From assembly GCA_902553145.1 (NCBI GenBank), contig CACDKD010000009.1, positions 1 through 42,688 on the forward strand: DNA of 42,688 nucleotides, written 5' to 3'. Below the pieces are notes generated by a model, which saw only the letters and a program-made list of their open reading frames with translations, ran no database searches and was not told where the DNA came from. The stretch's first letter is position 1. Every line of letters begins with the position of its first letter. Below are positions 28,778 to 35,997 of the stretch, piece by piece. The stretch comes from an uncultured Gammaproteobacteria bacterium (GTDB lineage Bacteria; Pseudomonadota; Gammaproteobacteria; Steroidobacterales; UBA11654). The translations under genes were made by a program, and so were the position numbers.

Positions 28778-29563
28778 TTAATCTTCTTTGAGTCTATGAG
28801 TAATTATAATCCATAAACCCAAGATTAACATCGGCAATGAGAGCAATTGACCAAGCGTCAGCCAGTCACTATAGAGATAGCCAATATGCGAATCTGGTAT
28901 CCTGAAAAACTCGATGAATATTCTAAAAAGACCGTAGTAAAACAAAAAAGCTGCGGCAACCATGCCTCGCCTTCTTTTTTCTAAAGAATAAATCCATAAA
29001 ATCATGAATAAGATTAAACCTTCCAACACTGCCTCATAGAGCTGCGTCGGATGCCTAACAACTCCCTCTACAAGAAATCCTAGAAAAAAATCTGTTGTTT
29101 TTCCCCATAACTCGTTATTAATGAAATTGCCCAATCTTCCGAGACCTAATCCAATTGGCACTAGAGGTGCAACGAAATCAATAACTTCTAAAAAGTCTGC
29201 CCTTGCATTGGTTGAGAAAATCTTCACGGCCAAGATCACGCCTATGAAGCCGCCGTGGAATGACATGCCGCCTTTCCAAATTTGAGGCACTCTTGCTAAC
29301 CAACCCAAAGGATCTGTGAACAATGCAGCGGCATCATAAAAAAACATGTAACCCAATCTCCCACCAATGATGACTCCGATCGCAGAATAAAAGATCAAGT
29401 CCTCAACTTGATCATGAGCCAAAGGCGACCATTCTTGTTTTGTCTTTTTGATAGCCAGCCAATAAGCTGCAACAAAGCCCAATAGGTACATCAAGCCGTA
29501 CCAAGCTACTTGGATCGGCCCCAAAGAAAATGCGATGGGGTCAATATTTGGATAAACGAACAT
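28778..29563 (-). CDS. lgt: Prolipoprotein diacylglyceryl transferase Lgt
   Basis: Adds diacylglycerol to the lipobox cysteine of prolipoproteins in the inner membrane; candidate local substrates are the LolB-like protein and RlpA. The 261 residues are polytopic with key residues His103 (GMSFHGG), Arg143 and Asn146 (GRLGNFINNELWG). The start overlaps the SDR stop by one base (TAATG), so its translation is probably coupled to that gene. Confidence 0.96.
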   Translation of the reverse strand: MFVYPNIDPIAFSLGPIQVAWYGLMYLLGFVAAYWLAIKKTKQEWSPLAHDQVEDLIFYSAIGVIIGGRLGYMFFYDAAALFTDPLGWLARVPQIWKGGMSFHGGFIGVILAVKIFSTNARADFLEVIDFVAPLVPIGLGLGRLGNFINNELWGKTTDFFLGFLVEGVVRHPTQLYEAVLEGLILFMILWIYSLEKRRRGMVAAAFLFYYGLFRIFIEFFRIPDSHIGYLYSDWLTLGQLLSLPMLILGLWIIITHRLKED

Positions 29564-30408
29564 TACCAGGGAAGAACTCTCTGATCGACATTAATCGCCT
29601 TATTTCCATTCTTTGTTAATACTTCTTGTGAAATTGAATCAATGATTTTAATCAGGCTTTTGGCACTCTCATCGGGCGTTATCTTATTGGGGCCTCTGTA
29701 CCCTGACTCTTCAAGCATCTTGGTTTCAACCTGTCCAGGTGCAATCAGAGCTGAGATGATGCCTCTTTTTTTTAGACTCGCATTCATTGCGACTATGCCC
29801 ATATTCAAAGCTGCCTTGCTCATTCGGTAAAAATAGAAGTAACTCTGATTGGCTGTGATTTGCATTGAGGCAAGCCCACTTGTCATCGAAACGATCTTTT
29901 TTTGTTGACTGATTGCTACGTTCTCAATGAATGCTTCTGAAATTTTCAGAGGCGCAAGAGTATTGACAGCAAAGACTAATTCAAACGTTTGATCGTTGAA
30001 TGCTCCAAAAACCTGGTCATTAACCTCTCCCAATATACCGGCATTGTTCAATAAAACATCGATGGGTATTCCATTGTATTTTTTCGCCAAAGCATTAATT
30101 TGCTCCTTTGAAGTCACGTCAAGTTCTTCAATATTGACATTGCTGAAATTCTCTCTGAGAGACATTAGATCCGTCGCTTTTTTTGGCTTTCTGCAAGTTG
30201 CTATGACATTCCACCCTTGTTCTGCATAATTTTGTGCCAATGCCAAACCAATCCCTCTGTTTGAGCCCGTAATTAAAACCGTTGATTTATCCCGATCAAT
30301 ATTCATAGTCTGCTCAGCAAAGGCCTTTTCACTCATGGGAGTGAAAGAGAAGATTAAGATGAAAAACATCATCAAAGTTTTGATTTGACCTAATTTAAAA
30401 ATTTCCAT
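29563..30408 (-). CDS. Short-chain dehydrogenase/reductase with N-terminal export signal
   Basis: Classical SDR fold: cofactor loop TGSNRGIG (47-54), NNAG (121-124), catalytic Ser177 and Tyr194-x-x-x-Lys198. Substrate unknown. The N-terminus is unusual: about 31 residues resembling a signal peptide (polar start, hydrophobic 11-24, then S-E-K-A-F-A before E-Q) precede the Rossmann fold. A strong ribosome-binding site AGAAGGAG seven bases before the ATG confirms this start. SDRs need NAD(P)H and are normally cytoplasmic, so this is either exported or membrane-anchored. It is translationally coupled to lgt. The YFYFYRMSKAALNMG stretch resembles small sniffer/CsgA-type SDRs. Confidence 0.88.
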   Translation of the reverse strand: MEIFKLGQIKTLMMFFILIFSFTPMSEKAFAEQTMNIDRDKSTVLITGSNRGIGLALAQNYAEQGWNVIATCRKPKKATDLMSLRENFSNVNIEELDVTSKEQINALAKKYNGIPIDVLLNNAGILGEVNDQVFGAFNDQTFELVFAVNTLAPLKISEAFIENVAISQQKKIVSMTSGLASMQITANQSYFYFYRMSKAALNMGIVAMNASLKKRGIISALIAPGQVETKMLEESGYRGPNKITPDESAKSLIKIIDSISQEVLTKNGNKAINVDQRVLPW

Positions 30409-30478
30409 ATGTGGCTCCTTCTTATAGTGAAACTTAACATTTCATTTTAGATGAACTTGAATAACATGAACATCCGGT

Positions 30479-30507
30479 TTGTCTGGTGAGTATTTAAATA
30501 ATAGAAT
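30479..30507 (+). promoter_or_regulatory. Promoter for the secreted cysteine-rich protein
   Basis: TTGTCT (30479-30484), exactly 17 bases, then TAGAAT (30502-30507) form a good sigma-70 match with the start of transcription predicted near 30514, 20 bases before the gene. The element includes TTTAAATAA (30493-30501), which recurs together with TTGTCT before the ECF sigma gene. Confidence 0.5.
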
Positions 30508-30533
30508 TAGATTAGCATCTATTGGAGTAAAAC

Positions 30534-30932
30534 ATGGTCTTTATGAAATATATTGTCACAGGCATAGTAATGACTCTTCTCATGAATAATTTTGCAATGG
30601 CAAGTCATCATCATGGGAGTGAATCAAATAAACCCAGTGGCGATGGTCATTGCGCATATATGGCTGACAACCCATTTGCCGGTGGTGATCCTTATAAAGC
30701 CTGCAGAACCAATGTTTCTGAGAGTTTTTGTCAGGCATTCTCTGAAGTCGGTGACGGAGTGGTCAGCATTATCGATCCTAAATATGGTGAAGGAGATTGT
30801 TCAAGGGAGTCATCGATAGGGTCTTGTGAGAGAGGTGGATGGGAAGAAGTCTATTACGATGATAGCAATCAGGGTCCAATGGGTGTTAGGTTTGGCTGCA
30901 ACTTCGCCGGTGACTGGATTAAACCCAAATAG
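30534..30932 (+). CDS. Small secreted six-cysteine protein, function unknown
   Basis: 132 residues with a signal peptide (about 1-23, ending F-A-M-A before S-H-H-H-G) and six cysteines at 40, 57, 66, 89, 98 and 122, consistent with three disulfides in the periplasm or outside. The start is supported by GGAG six bases before the ATG. The C-terminus (S-C..., YYDD, ...G-C-N-F-A-G-D-W) resembles a recurrent bacterial secreted-protein pattern of Cys, Tyr-Tyr, Cys, Gly-x-Trp, recalled from experience and not a named domain. It lies between the divergent SDR and the ECF sigma gene and may belong to that regulon. No function assigned. Confidence 0.75.
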   Translation: MVFMKYIVTGIVMTLLMNNFAMASHHHGSESNKPSGDGHCAYMADNPFAGGDPYKACRTNVSESFCQAFSEVGDGVVSIIDPKYGEGDCSRESSIGSCERGGWEEVYYDDSNQGPMGVRFGCNFAGDWIKPK

Positions 30933-30971
30933 ATTCAAAAATGAATCCAAAAAAGAGCAAGCAACGAAATA

Positions 30972-30990
30972 TTGTCTTGTGTTTAAATAA
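30972..30990 (+). promoter_or_regulatory. Motif upstream of ECF sigma gene shared with 30479-30501
   Basis: TTGTCT-T-GTG-TTTAAATAA here parallels TTGTCT-G-GTG-N4-TTTAAATAA before the secreted cysteine-rich gene. The identical ends and inner GTG suggest a common regulator site or promoter. Low confidence because both are AT-rich. Confidence 0.3.
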
Positions 30991-31012
30991 ACCAAGAAAA
31001 TAGGCGATTTTT

Positions 31013-31630
31013 TTGAGTAGGAACGTAAAAAATCAAGCAAATATAGACAATAAAGCTGCGAAAAAAGACGTCGCAATTCTGGATTTAATTGCAAAAGATC
31101 ATCCAGGATCATTCGAGATGCTTATAGAAAAGTACGGAAACCTTGTTTGGTCAATAGGGAAAAAGTTTTTGGGCAATCAGTCTGATCTTGAGGATGCAGT
31201 GCAAGAAGTACTCATTGCAATATGGAAATCTGCTGGTAAGTTTGACCCAGGCAAAGCATCCGAAATCACTTTCGTTTCGATGATTGCAAGAAGACGCTTT
31301 ATCGATTACCTGAGAAAGATTACAAAACACAAATCCGAGGACTCAATGGATGATGACAACAACAATATCCACCTCTATAAAGAATCTCTACTCAATCAAG
31401 AAACCGACCTCGCTCTTGTTAAATCAGCGATAGAAGAGCTGGATGCAGATGATCAAGAGCTTTTGAACTTATCGGTCTACCAAGGATACAGCCATTCTGA
31501 AATCTCAGACATACTCAATATCCCATTGGGAACCGTGAAAACAAGAATTAGAAGAAATTTAATGAAACTAAAAGATGCATTTGCAACGAATAAGCTTCAA
31601 TCAAATGTAATTCAACTAAATAATGGATAA
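31013..31630 (+). CDS. ECF-type RNA polymerase sigma factor
   Basis: Directs RNA polymerase to a dedicated regulon. The 205 residues have region 2 (about 30-105: SFEMLIEKYGNLVW, DLEDAVQEVLIAIWKSAGKFDP, RRRFIDYLRK) and region 4 (about 133-188) with a helix-turn-helix in YSHSEISDILNIPLGTVKTRIRR; there is no region 3. TTG 31013 is the best start: an in-frame TAG precedes it at 31001 and no ATG occurs before region 2. Its last bases overlap the anti-sigma gene by 8, so the two are coupled. Target promoters are unknown. Confidence 0.92.
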   Translation: MSRNVKNQANIDNKAAKKDVAILDLIAKDHPGSFEMLIEKYGNLVWSIGKKFLGNQSDLEDAVQEVLIAIWKSAGKFDPGKASEITFVSMIARRRFIDYLRKITKHKSEDSMDDDNNNIHLYKESLLNQETDLALVKSAIEELDADDQELLNLSVYQGYSHSEISDILNIPLGTVKTRIRRNLMKLKDAFATNKLQSNVIQLNNG

Positions 31631-32438
31631 AAGACAGGAAAAACTTAACAATCTTCTGGATTTACTGGCTACGAGATCGTGCCAGCCTCTATCCTATACT
31701 GAAAAGCTTGAGCTGAATCACCTTCTCGACGAATTTCCTGAATACACCCCTGATTATTTTGAGGACATCGCTGCCCTTGCTGATTCGACAATGTACGTTC
31801 ATGATGAACAGAATCTTTCGAGCATGCCGGAATCAACAAAGAAAAAAATCATCAAGAATTTCAGATCGGATAACGAAGGATTCTCAACTCTACAAATTTT
31901 TAAAAACATTTTCCAAACTCCTAAATTGGCATGGGCCATGACCTGTTTGCTCGCAATCGGGACATCGATGTCGATGATTGAATTCAGGAACTATGAAACA
32001 AATTATCGCAATTTACCGGTGAAGAAAGCTCTCCTGGAGATCTCCTCCGATGACTTAATCGAATATAACTGGTTTGCTCAATCCAATGAATTTTGTGATT
32101 GTTCAGGGAAGGTTATATGGAGCGATGACGGCCAAAGAGGATTCATTACACTTGCTGGGCTTCCAATGAATGATTCATCAAAGAATCAATATCAAATCTG
32201 GATCGTCGACCCCAATATGCATGCAAATCCGGTAGACGGTGGTGTATTTGACATAGTTACCACAGAATCTCCCACAATTATTCCAATCAATCCAAAACTT
32301 CCGATCGGAAAAGCCAAAGGGTTTGCAATTACTCTTGAGCAAACCGGCGGTGTTGTTATTTCAGAGCAGCCACTAATTCTCACAGCGCCTAAGGAAAGAC
32401 CTCAGAGCACCTACGGCATTAGTCAAACCACCATTTAA
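31623..32438 (+). CDS. Membrane anti-sigma factor with RskA-like C-terminal domain
   Basis: Expected to hold the adjacent ECF sigma factor inactive. The 271 residues split into a cytoplasmic helical part (1-100), one membrane segment (about 101-118) and an extracytoplasmic RskA-type domain (about 140-255: GKVIWSDDGQRGFITLAGLP, YQIWIVDPN, GVFDI, AKGFAITLEQTGG). There is no His-x3-Cys-x2-Cys zinc motif in the cytoplasmic part. A Cys-x-Cys pair (158 and 160) sits at the start of the outer domain and might sense oxidation; that is inference. Confidence 0.85.
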   Translation: MDKRQEKLNNLLDLLATRSCQPLSYTEKLELNHLLDEFPEYTPDYFEDIAALADSTMYVHDEQNLSSMPESTKKKIIKNFRSDNEGFSTLQIFKNIFQTPKLAWAMTCLLAIGTSMSMIEFRNYETNYRNLPVKKALLEISSDDLIEYNWFAQSNEFCDCSGKVIWSDDGQRGFITLAGLPMNDSSKNQYQIWIVDPNMHANPVDGGVFDIVTTESPTIIPINPKLPIGKAKGFAITLEQTGGVVISEQPLILTAPKERPQSTYGISQTTI

Positions 32439-32460
32439 TTACCCTGCAATCATTGAATAG

Positions 32461-32566
32461 CTCAAAATCTATGGTTTTGAGATCTAGTGGTTTTTCTAGA
32501 AGTGAGTGGGCAGATGCTTCAGAAATTGCTTTAGGGGAGTACAACTCATAAACTACCCACTCATAA
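32461..32566. repeat. Cluster of inverted and direct repeats after the anti-sigma gene
   Basis: In the 166-base gap, three inverted repeats follow each other: CTCAAAA/TTTTGAG (32461-32467, 32475-32481), TCTAG/CTAGA (32483-32487, 32496-32500) and TGAGTGGG/CCCACTCA (32503-32510, 32556-32563). ACTCATAA also occurs twice (32544 and 32559). The first hairpin, followed by TTTTT at 32491-32495, could be a weak terminator; the rest may be operator sites for the next gene. No small gene seen in the gap. Confidence 0.5.
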
Positions 32567-32604
32567 TAAAATTTCGTTTAACTGTTTAAATTGGATTTAC
32601 GAGT

Positions 32605-33564
32605 TTGCAAAGATTAATTAAAAGGATGTTTCAAACAATCGTGCTTGTGATTTGTGCATTTTATGCTTTTCTGATTGTATATGCATACATTCCAAGTGAA
32701 GTGATTCCTTTGGATGAACTCAAAAGTCCGGATGATAGGTTTTTTTATCATTCCGAACACCGAGTAAGATACCAATTGCTCTCAGAATTTAGCTCAGAAA
32801 ATCCCAATCTGATTCTTATCCATGGTTTTGGAAACAGTCTTGGGACATGGGATAGTCTTGCATTGAGATTGAACAAAGCATACAACATTTATGCGATTGA
32901 TATGATTGGATTTGGGTTGTCTGAAAAACCAATTGATTATAAATATACCAACCTTAATCAAGCATCGATCATAGAATCTTTTGCAGAGTCAATGAATATG
33001 GAATCATTCATTGTGGGCGGTCACTCTCTTGGTGGTGCAGTTGCAATGCATGTGGCAATGAACAATAAAAAAACACAAGGTCTCATATTATTCAATCCAG
33101 GAATCATCAATACAGGTGTTCCGGAGTTTTCTAAGTATTTAAATCTGATTTTCCCTATGTCGAGAGTTTCAGCCAAACAATTTGCGAACAGGGATTTCAG
33201 AGAAGGATTTCTTAAGCAGTCATATTACAATCCAGAAATTGTGACTGAAAAAGTCATGGATAGAGTCATTCTTGGCAGTCAAACAAAAGACTATATGTCA
33301 GGAATGAGCAGCATGCTCAGTAAGACCTATAATGCCAACGAGGCAGAACTTATGAACAAAGTTAAGCTACCAACACTCATTGTTTTTGGGATTGAAGATC
33401 GAAATAAGAGCATGGAAGAAGCGGAAGAACTCAGAGGTGGTTTTACAAATAGTCGATTAGAAATAATCCAAAATGCTGGGCACTATGTTCATGAAGAATC
33501 GCCAGTTTCTGTTTCACAAATTATCATCAAATCAGTAGAATTTCTTACAAGCAAAAATGAATAA
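32605..33564 (+). CDS. Membrane-anchored alpha/beta hydrolase
   Basis: 319 residues from a TTG start; an ATG seven codons on has no properly spaced ribosome-binding site. A single N-terminal membrane segment (about 9-29) precedes an alpha/beta-hydrolase fold with oxyanion motif HGFG (73-76), nucleophile Ser141 in GGHSLGGA, acid Asp265 in GIEDRN and His293 in NAGHYVHE. All triad residues are present. The catalytic domain is probably periplasmic. Substrate unknown; closest in style to MhpC-like hydrolases and lipases. Overlaps the GNAT gene by 8 bases. Confidence 0.88.
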   Translation: MQRLIKRMFQTIVLVICAFYAFLIVYAYIPSEVIPLDELKSPDDRFFYHSEHRVRYQLLSEFSSENPNLILIHGFGNSLGTWDSLALRLNKAYNIYAIDMIGFGLSEKPIDYKYTNLNQASIIESFAESMNMESFIVGGHSLGGAVAMHVAMNNKKTQGLILFNPGIINTGVPEFSKYLNLIFPMSRVSAKQFANRDFREGFLKQSYYNPEIVTEKVMDRVILGSQTKDYMSGMSSMLSKTYNANEAELMNKVKLPTLIVFGIEDRNKSMEEAEELRGGFTNSRLEIIQNAGHYVHEESPVSVSQIIIKSVEFLTSKNE

Positions 33565-34006
33565 AATAGTAAAAGCTGAAGATAAGCATCTTGATGAGTT
33601 ATGCAGATTATTTAATCTCTACCGAGTTTTCTATGAAGAAGGGGACGACATAGAAAAAGCTTCAGAATATATTTCTGCTAGATTCATAGATGGCGATTCC
33701 ACGATCTTTGTAGCTGAAAAGGATGATCTAAAGCTTGCTGGATTTGTTCAACTCTACCCTTCTTTTTGTTCAGTAAGCGCCGTTCCTATTCTCATTCTTT
33801 ATGATTTATTTGTTGATCAATCCGAACGAAGCGAAGGCATTGGTCGAAAATTGATGAATGCTGCAAGAGATTTTGCAAAAGAAAATGGTTTTAAAAGGTT
33901 AGAGCTATCCACGGCCAAGGATAATCACATTGGTCAATCGCTTTATGAATCTTTAGACTACGAATTAGATCAAGAATTTCTTCATTACAGTCTCGAAGTA
34001 GACTAA
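33557..34006 (+). CDS. GNAT-family N-acetyltransferase
   Basis: 149 residues, one GNAT domain. The acetyl-CoA loop is RSEGIGRKLM (91-100), preceded by the ILYDLFVD strand and followed by KRLELSTAKDNHIGQSLYESLDY. Substrate cannot be read from sequence. It is coupled to the upstream hydrolase and overlaps the convergent beta-propeller-like gene at the stop codon. Confidence 0.87.
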   Translation: MNKIVKAEDKHLDELCRLFNLYRVFYEEGDDIEKASEYISARFIDGDSTIFVAEKDDLKLAGFVQLYPSFCSVSAVPILILYDLFVDQSERSEGIGRKLMNAARDFAKENGFKRLELSTAKDNHIGQSLYESLDYELDQEFLHYSLEVD

Positions 34007-34962
34007 GACTTCACCAAACCATACTCGGCAATTCCAGCTAGACTTCTTTTGGGTGCTTTATAGCCTGTCTCAATTGATCCCAAGATTACCCCGTCACTGA
34101 TCCTAATCTTCATTGCGACTCCAGTGAAGATATTTGCAGTAAAAAAGTGCTCTTGATCATGTGAGGGGGTTACTTGTGCAATTCCCCACCCATGATCTTT
34201 TAGATCTATTGTTTGAATGATTTCGCCATCTTCATCAAGGATCTCTATGCGATCCCCTCTTGAATGGAGCAATCTGCCATCATCGAGATAATTGACAGCT
34301 ATTGCAACATTTTGATCGGTCAGATCTCCAGGCAATACAAGTAAATCATCCATCTGCTTTGATTGCTGAATGTCATAGCGCATGATTTTCTTACCAATTT
34401 CAGTGGTGTAAGTTATGAATCTTTGGGTGGGATGCATGGTCGAATGTGTGATGCCTTTGAAATGGTGAAATTCAGGAGAATAAGCGACCTCATAAATCTC
34501 CAGGAGATTAAATTCTGAGTCGAACTTGTAAATATTTGAGTCGCCAAGCAAGTCACTTCCAGGCAATCTTTTCATGAAGCTGCCCGGATACGGAGTATTT
34601 CCCACCAATGCTTCCCCCAAATAGATATTCCCACTCTTATCAAAAGTAACATTTGAAAAAGCACGATTGGCAAAATGGTGGTTTGGCAATTGTTTGCCAT
34701 CTGGTGAAACTCTAACCACTATGTGATTGTGCATATCAAAACCCCAAAGAATGCCTTTGGGATCGATTTTCAGACCAATGACAAGATGCTCTGTTCCTTC
34801 GGTCCATAGCACGCCCTTCAGTTTGAGGTCTTTGTCGTATTGTAAAATTCTTCCGTTTCCTTTGTGGTCATCAATGTCGTCATTCAGCTCTGTGCATCCG
34901 AGGAAGATGTCTCCTGTCTCGAATGGCTTCATCGTATTTTCTTTTTTGTTTTTGATGTCCAT
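34003..34962 (-). CDS. Beta-propeller-like (SMP-30/NHL-like) protein, function unknown
   Basis: About 319 residues with repeated short beta segments of the type GxIYLGE, GxIxWGFD and DGRLLHSRGDRIEILDEDG, as in SMP-30/gluconolactonase or NHL propellers. No signal peptide. I choose ATG 34962 because a TATAAT (minus strand, 34998-34993) lies just upstream; ATG 34932 is also possible and ATG 35010 would lie before the promoter. No catalytic motif recognised; function not assigned. Confidence 0.65.
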   Translation of the reverse strand: MDIKNKKENTMKPFETGDIFLGCTELNDDIDDHKGNGRILQYDKDLKLKGVLWTEGTEHLVIGLKIDPKGILWGFDMHNHIVVRVSPDGKQLPNHHFANRAFSNVTFDKSGNIYLGEALVGNTPYPGSFMKRLPGSDLLGDSNIYKFDSEFNLLEIYEVAYSPEFHHFKGITHSTMHPTQRFITYTTEIGKKIMRYDIQQSKQMDDLLVLPGDLTDQNVAIAVNYLDDGRLLHSRGDRIEILDEDGEIIQTIDLKDHGWGIAQVTPSHDQEHFFTANIFTGVAMKIRISDGVILGSIETGYKAPKRSLAGIAEYGLVKS

Positions 34963-34992
34963 AACTGTTGCTCTATGATAGTAAAGAGTTAA

Positions 34993-35023
34993 ATTATATT
35001 TTAATAGCATATTGAGAAATCAA
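34993..35023 (-). promoter_or_regulatory. Candidate promoter for the beta-propeller-like gene
   Basis: On the minus strand TTGATT (35023-35018), a 19-base spacer and a perfect TATAAT (34998-34993). The predicted transcript begins about 24 bases before ATG 34962. The -35 overlaps the start codon of the divergent hydrolase, so the two genes may interfere. Confidence 0.35.
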
Positions 35024-35997
35024 TGTATCAATTTGTAAAATTTCTAATAAAAATAACCATCGCTCTTATCTTGGGCATTTTTCTGCTTTTTTATTCCATG
35101 ATTAAACTGGACATCAGATACCCAAGCGACATAAGCAAAGAATCCATTGAAGCAAAATACCTTCTTGAATCTTCAGATTTTATTGAAATCGATGGAGTGA
35201 ATATTCATTTTGCCATCGATGGCACAGGTCCTGATTTATTACTCCTGCATGCAAATTATGCGAATCTAATTGACTGGAATCCATGGGTCGATCAACTAAA
35301 GAAACACTTTCGGGTGATCAGAATTGATATTCCAGGTCATGGGCTAACCGAAGCGGATCCAAGCAATGACTATTCCATGCAAAGAACGGTATTCTTATTA
35401 GAAAATTTTCTAAATGAGCTGGAAATAGACACACTGAGTATTGCCGGAGCCTCACTCGGTGGAACCACAAGTCTGCATTATGCAAGCCAAAATCCCGAAA
35501 AGATTGATAATCTTATTTTGGTGAGTCCAGGCGCTCTGAATCCAAGGGTCAGAGGAAGAAGTGAGCCAGTGACTTTACCAAAACCTTTTGAGATTATCGC
35601 CCACATTACTCCAAAGATAGTAACTGAGTCATTGCTGAAGGGTGGTTTTGGAGATCCAAATAATGTCACGGATGAGTTGGTTGTGCGTTGGCATGATTTA
35701 TTGCTGAGAGAGGGGCAAAGAGACGCACAGATTGCAAGAGTAAATCAATATGTCTCCGGGAATATCGATGAGGTTCTCAGTCAAATAAGATCTCCAACAT
35801 TGATCATGTGGGGAAAGAAAAATAATGTTGTTCCCGTAGATTTGGCATATGAGATGAAAGACATGATGAAAAATTCATCAAGGATTGAAATGATCATTTA
35901 TGAAACGGGTGGTCATCAACTTGTTCAAGAGCTTGGATTACAAACGGGCGAGGATGCATTAAAATACCTTATGAAATTCTATGGAGATAATGAATGA
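35023..35997 (+). CDS. Membrane-anchored alpha/beta hydrolase, atypical catalytic acid
   Basis: 324 residues with an N-terminal membrane segment (about 5-26) then an alpha/beta-hydrolase fold. Nucleophile Ser144 lies in GASLGG and His298 in ETGGHQL. Two departures: the usual HG oxyanion turn is HANYAN (76-81), and the usual acid in W-G-x-x-D reads W-G-K-K-Asn267. Another acid may substitute, or activity may be altered. The end overlaps the M20 peptidase start by four bases (ATGA). Confidence 0.85.
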   Translation: MYQFVKFLIKITIALILGIFLLFYSMIKLDIRYPSDISKESIEAKYLLESSDFIEIDGVNIHFAIDGTGPDLLLLHANYANLIDWNPWVDQLKKHFRVIRIDIPGHGLTEADPSNDYSMQRTVFLLENFLNELEIDTLSIAGASLGGTTSLHYASQNPEKIDNLILVSPGALNPRVRGRSEPVTLPKPFEIIAHITPKIVTESLLKGGFGDPNNVTDELVVRWHDLLLREGQRDAQIARVNQYVSGNIDEVLSQIRSPTLIMWGKKNNVVPVDLAYEMKDMMKNSSRIEMIIYETGGHQLVQELGLQTGEDALKYLMKFYGDNE

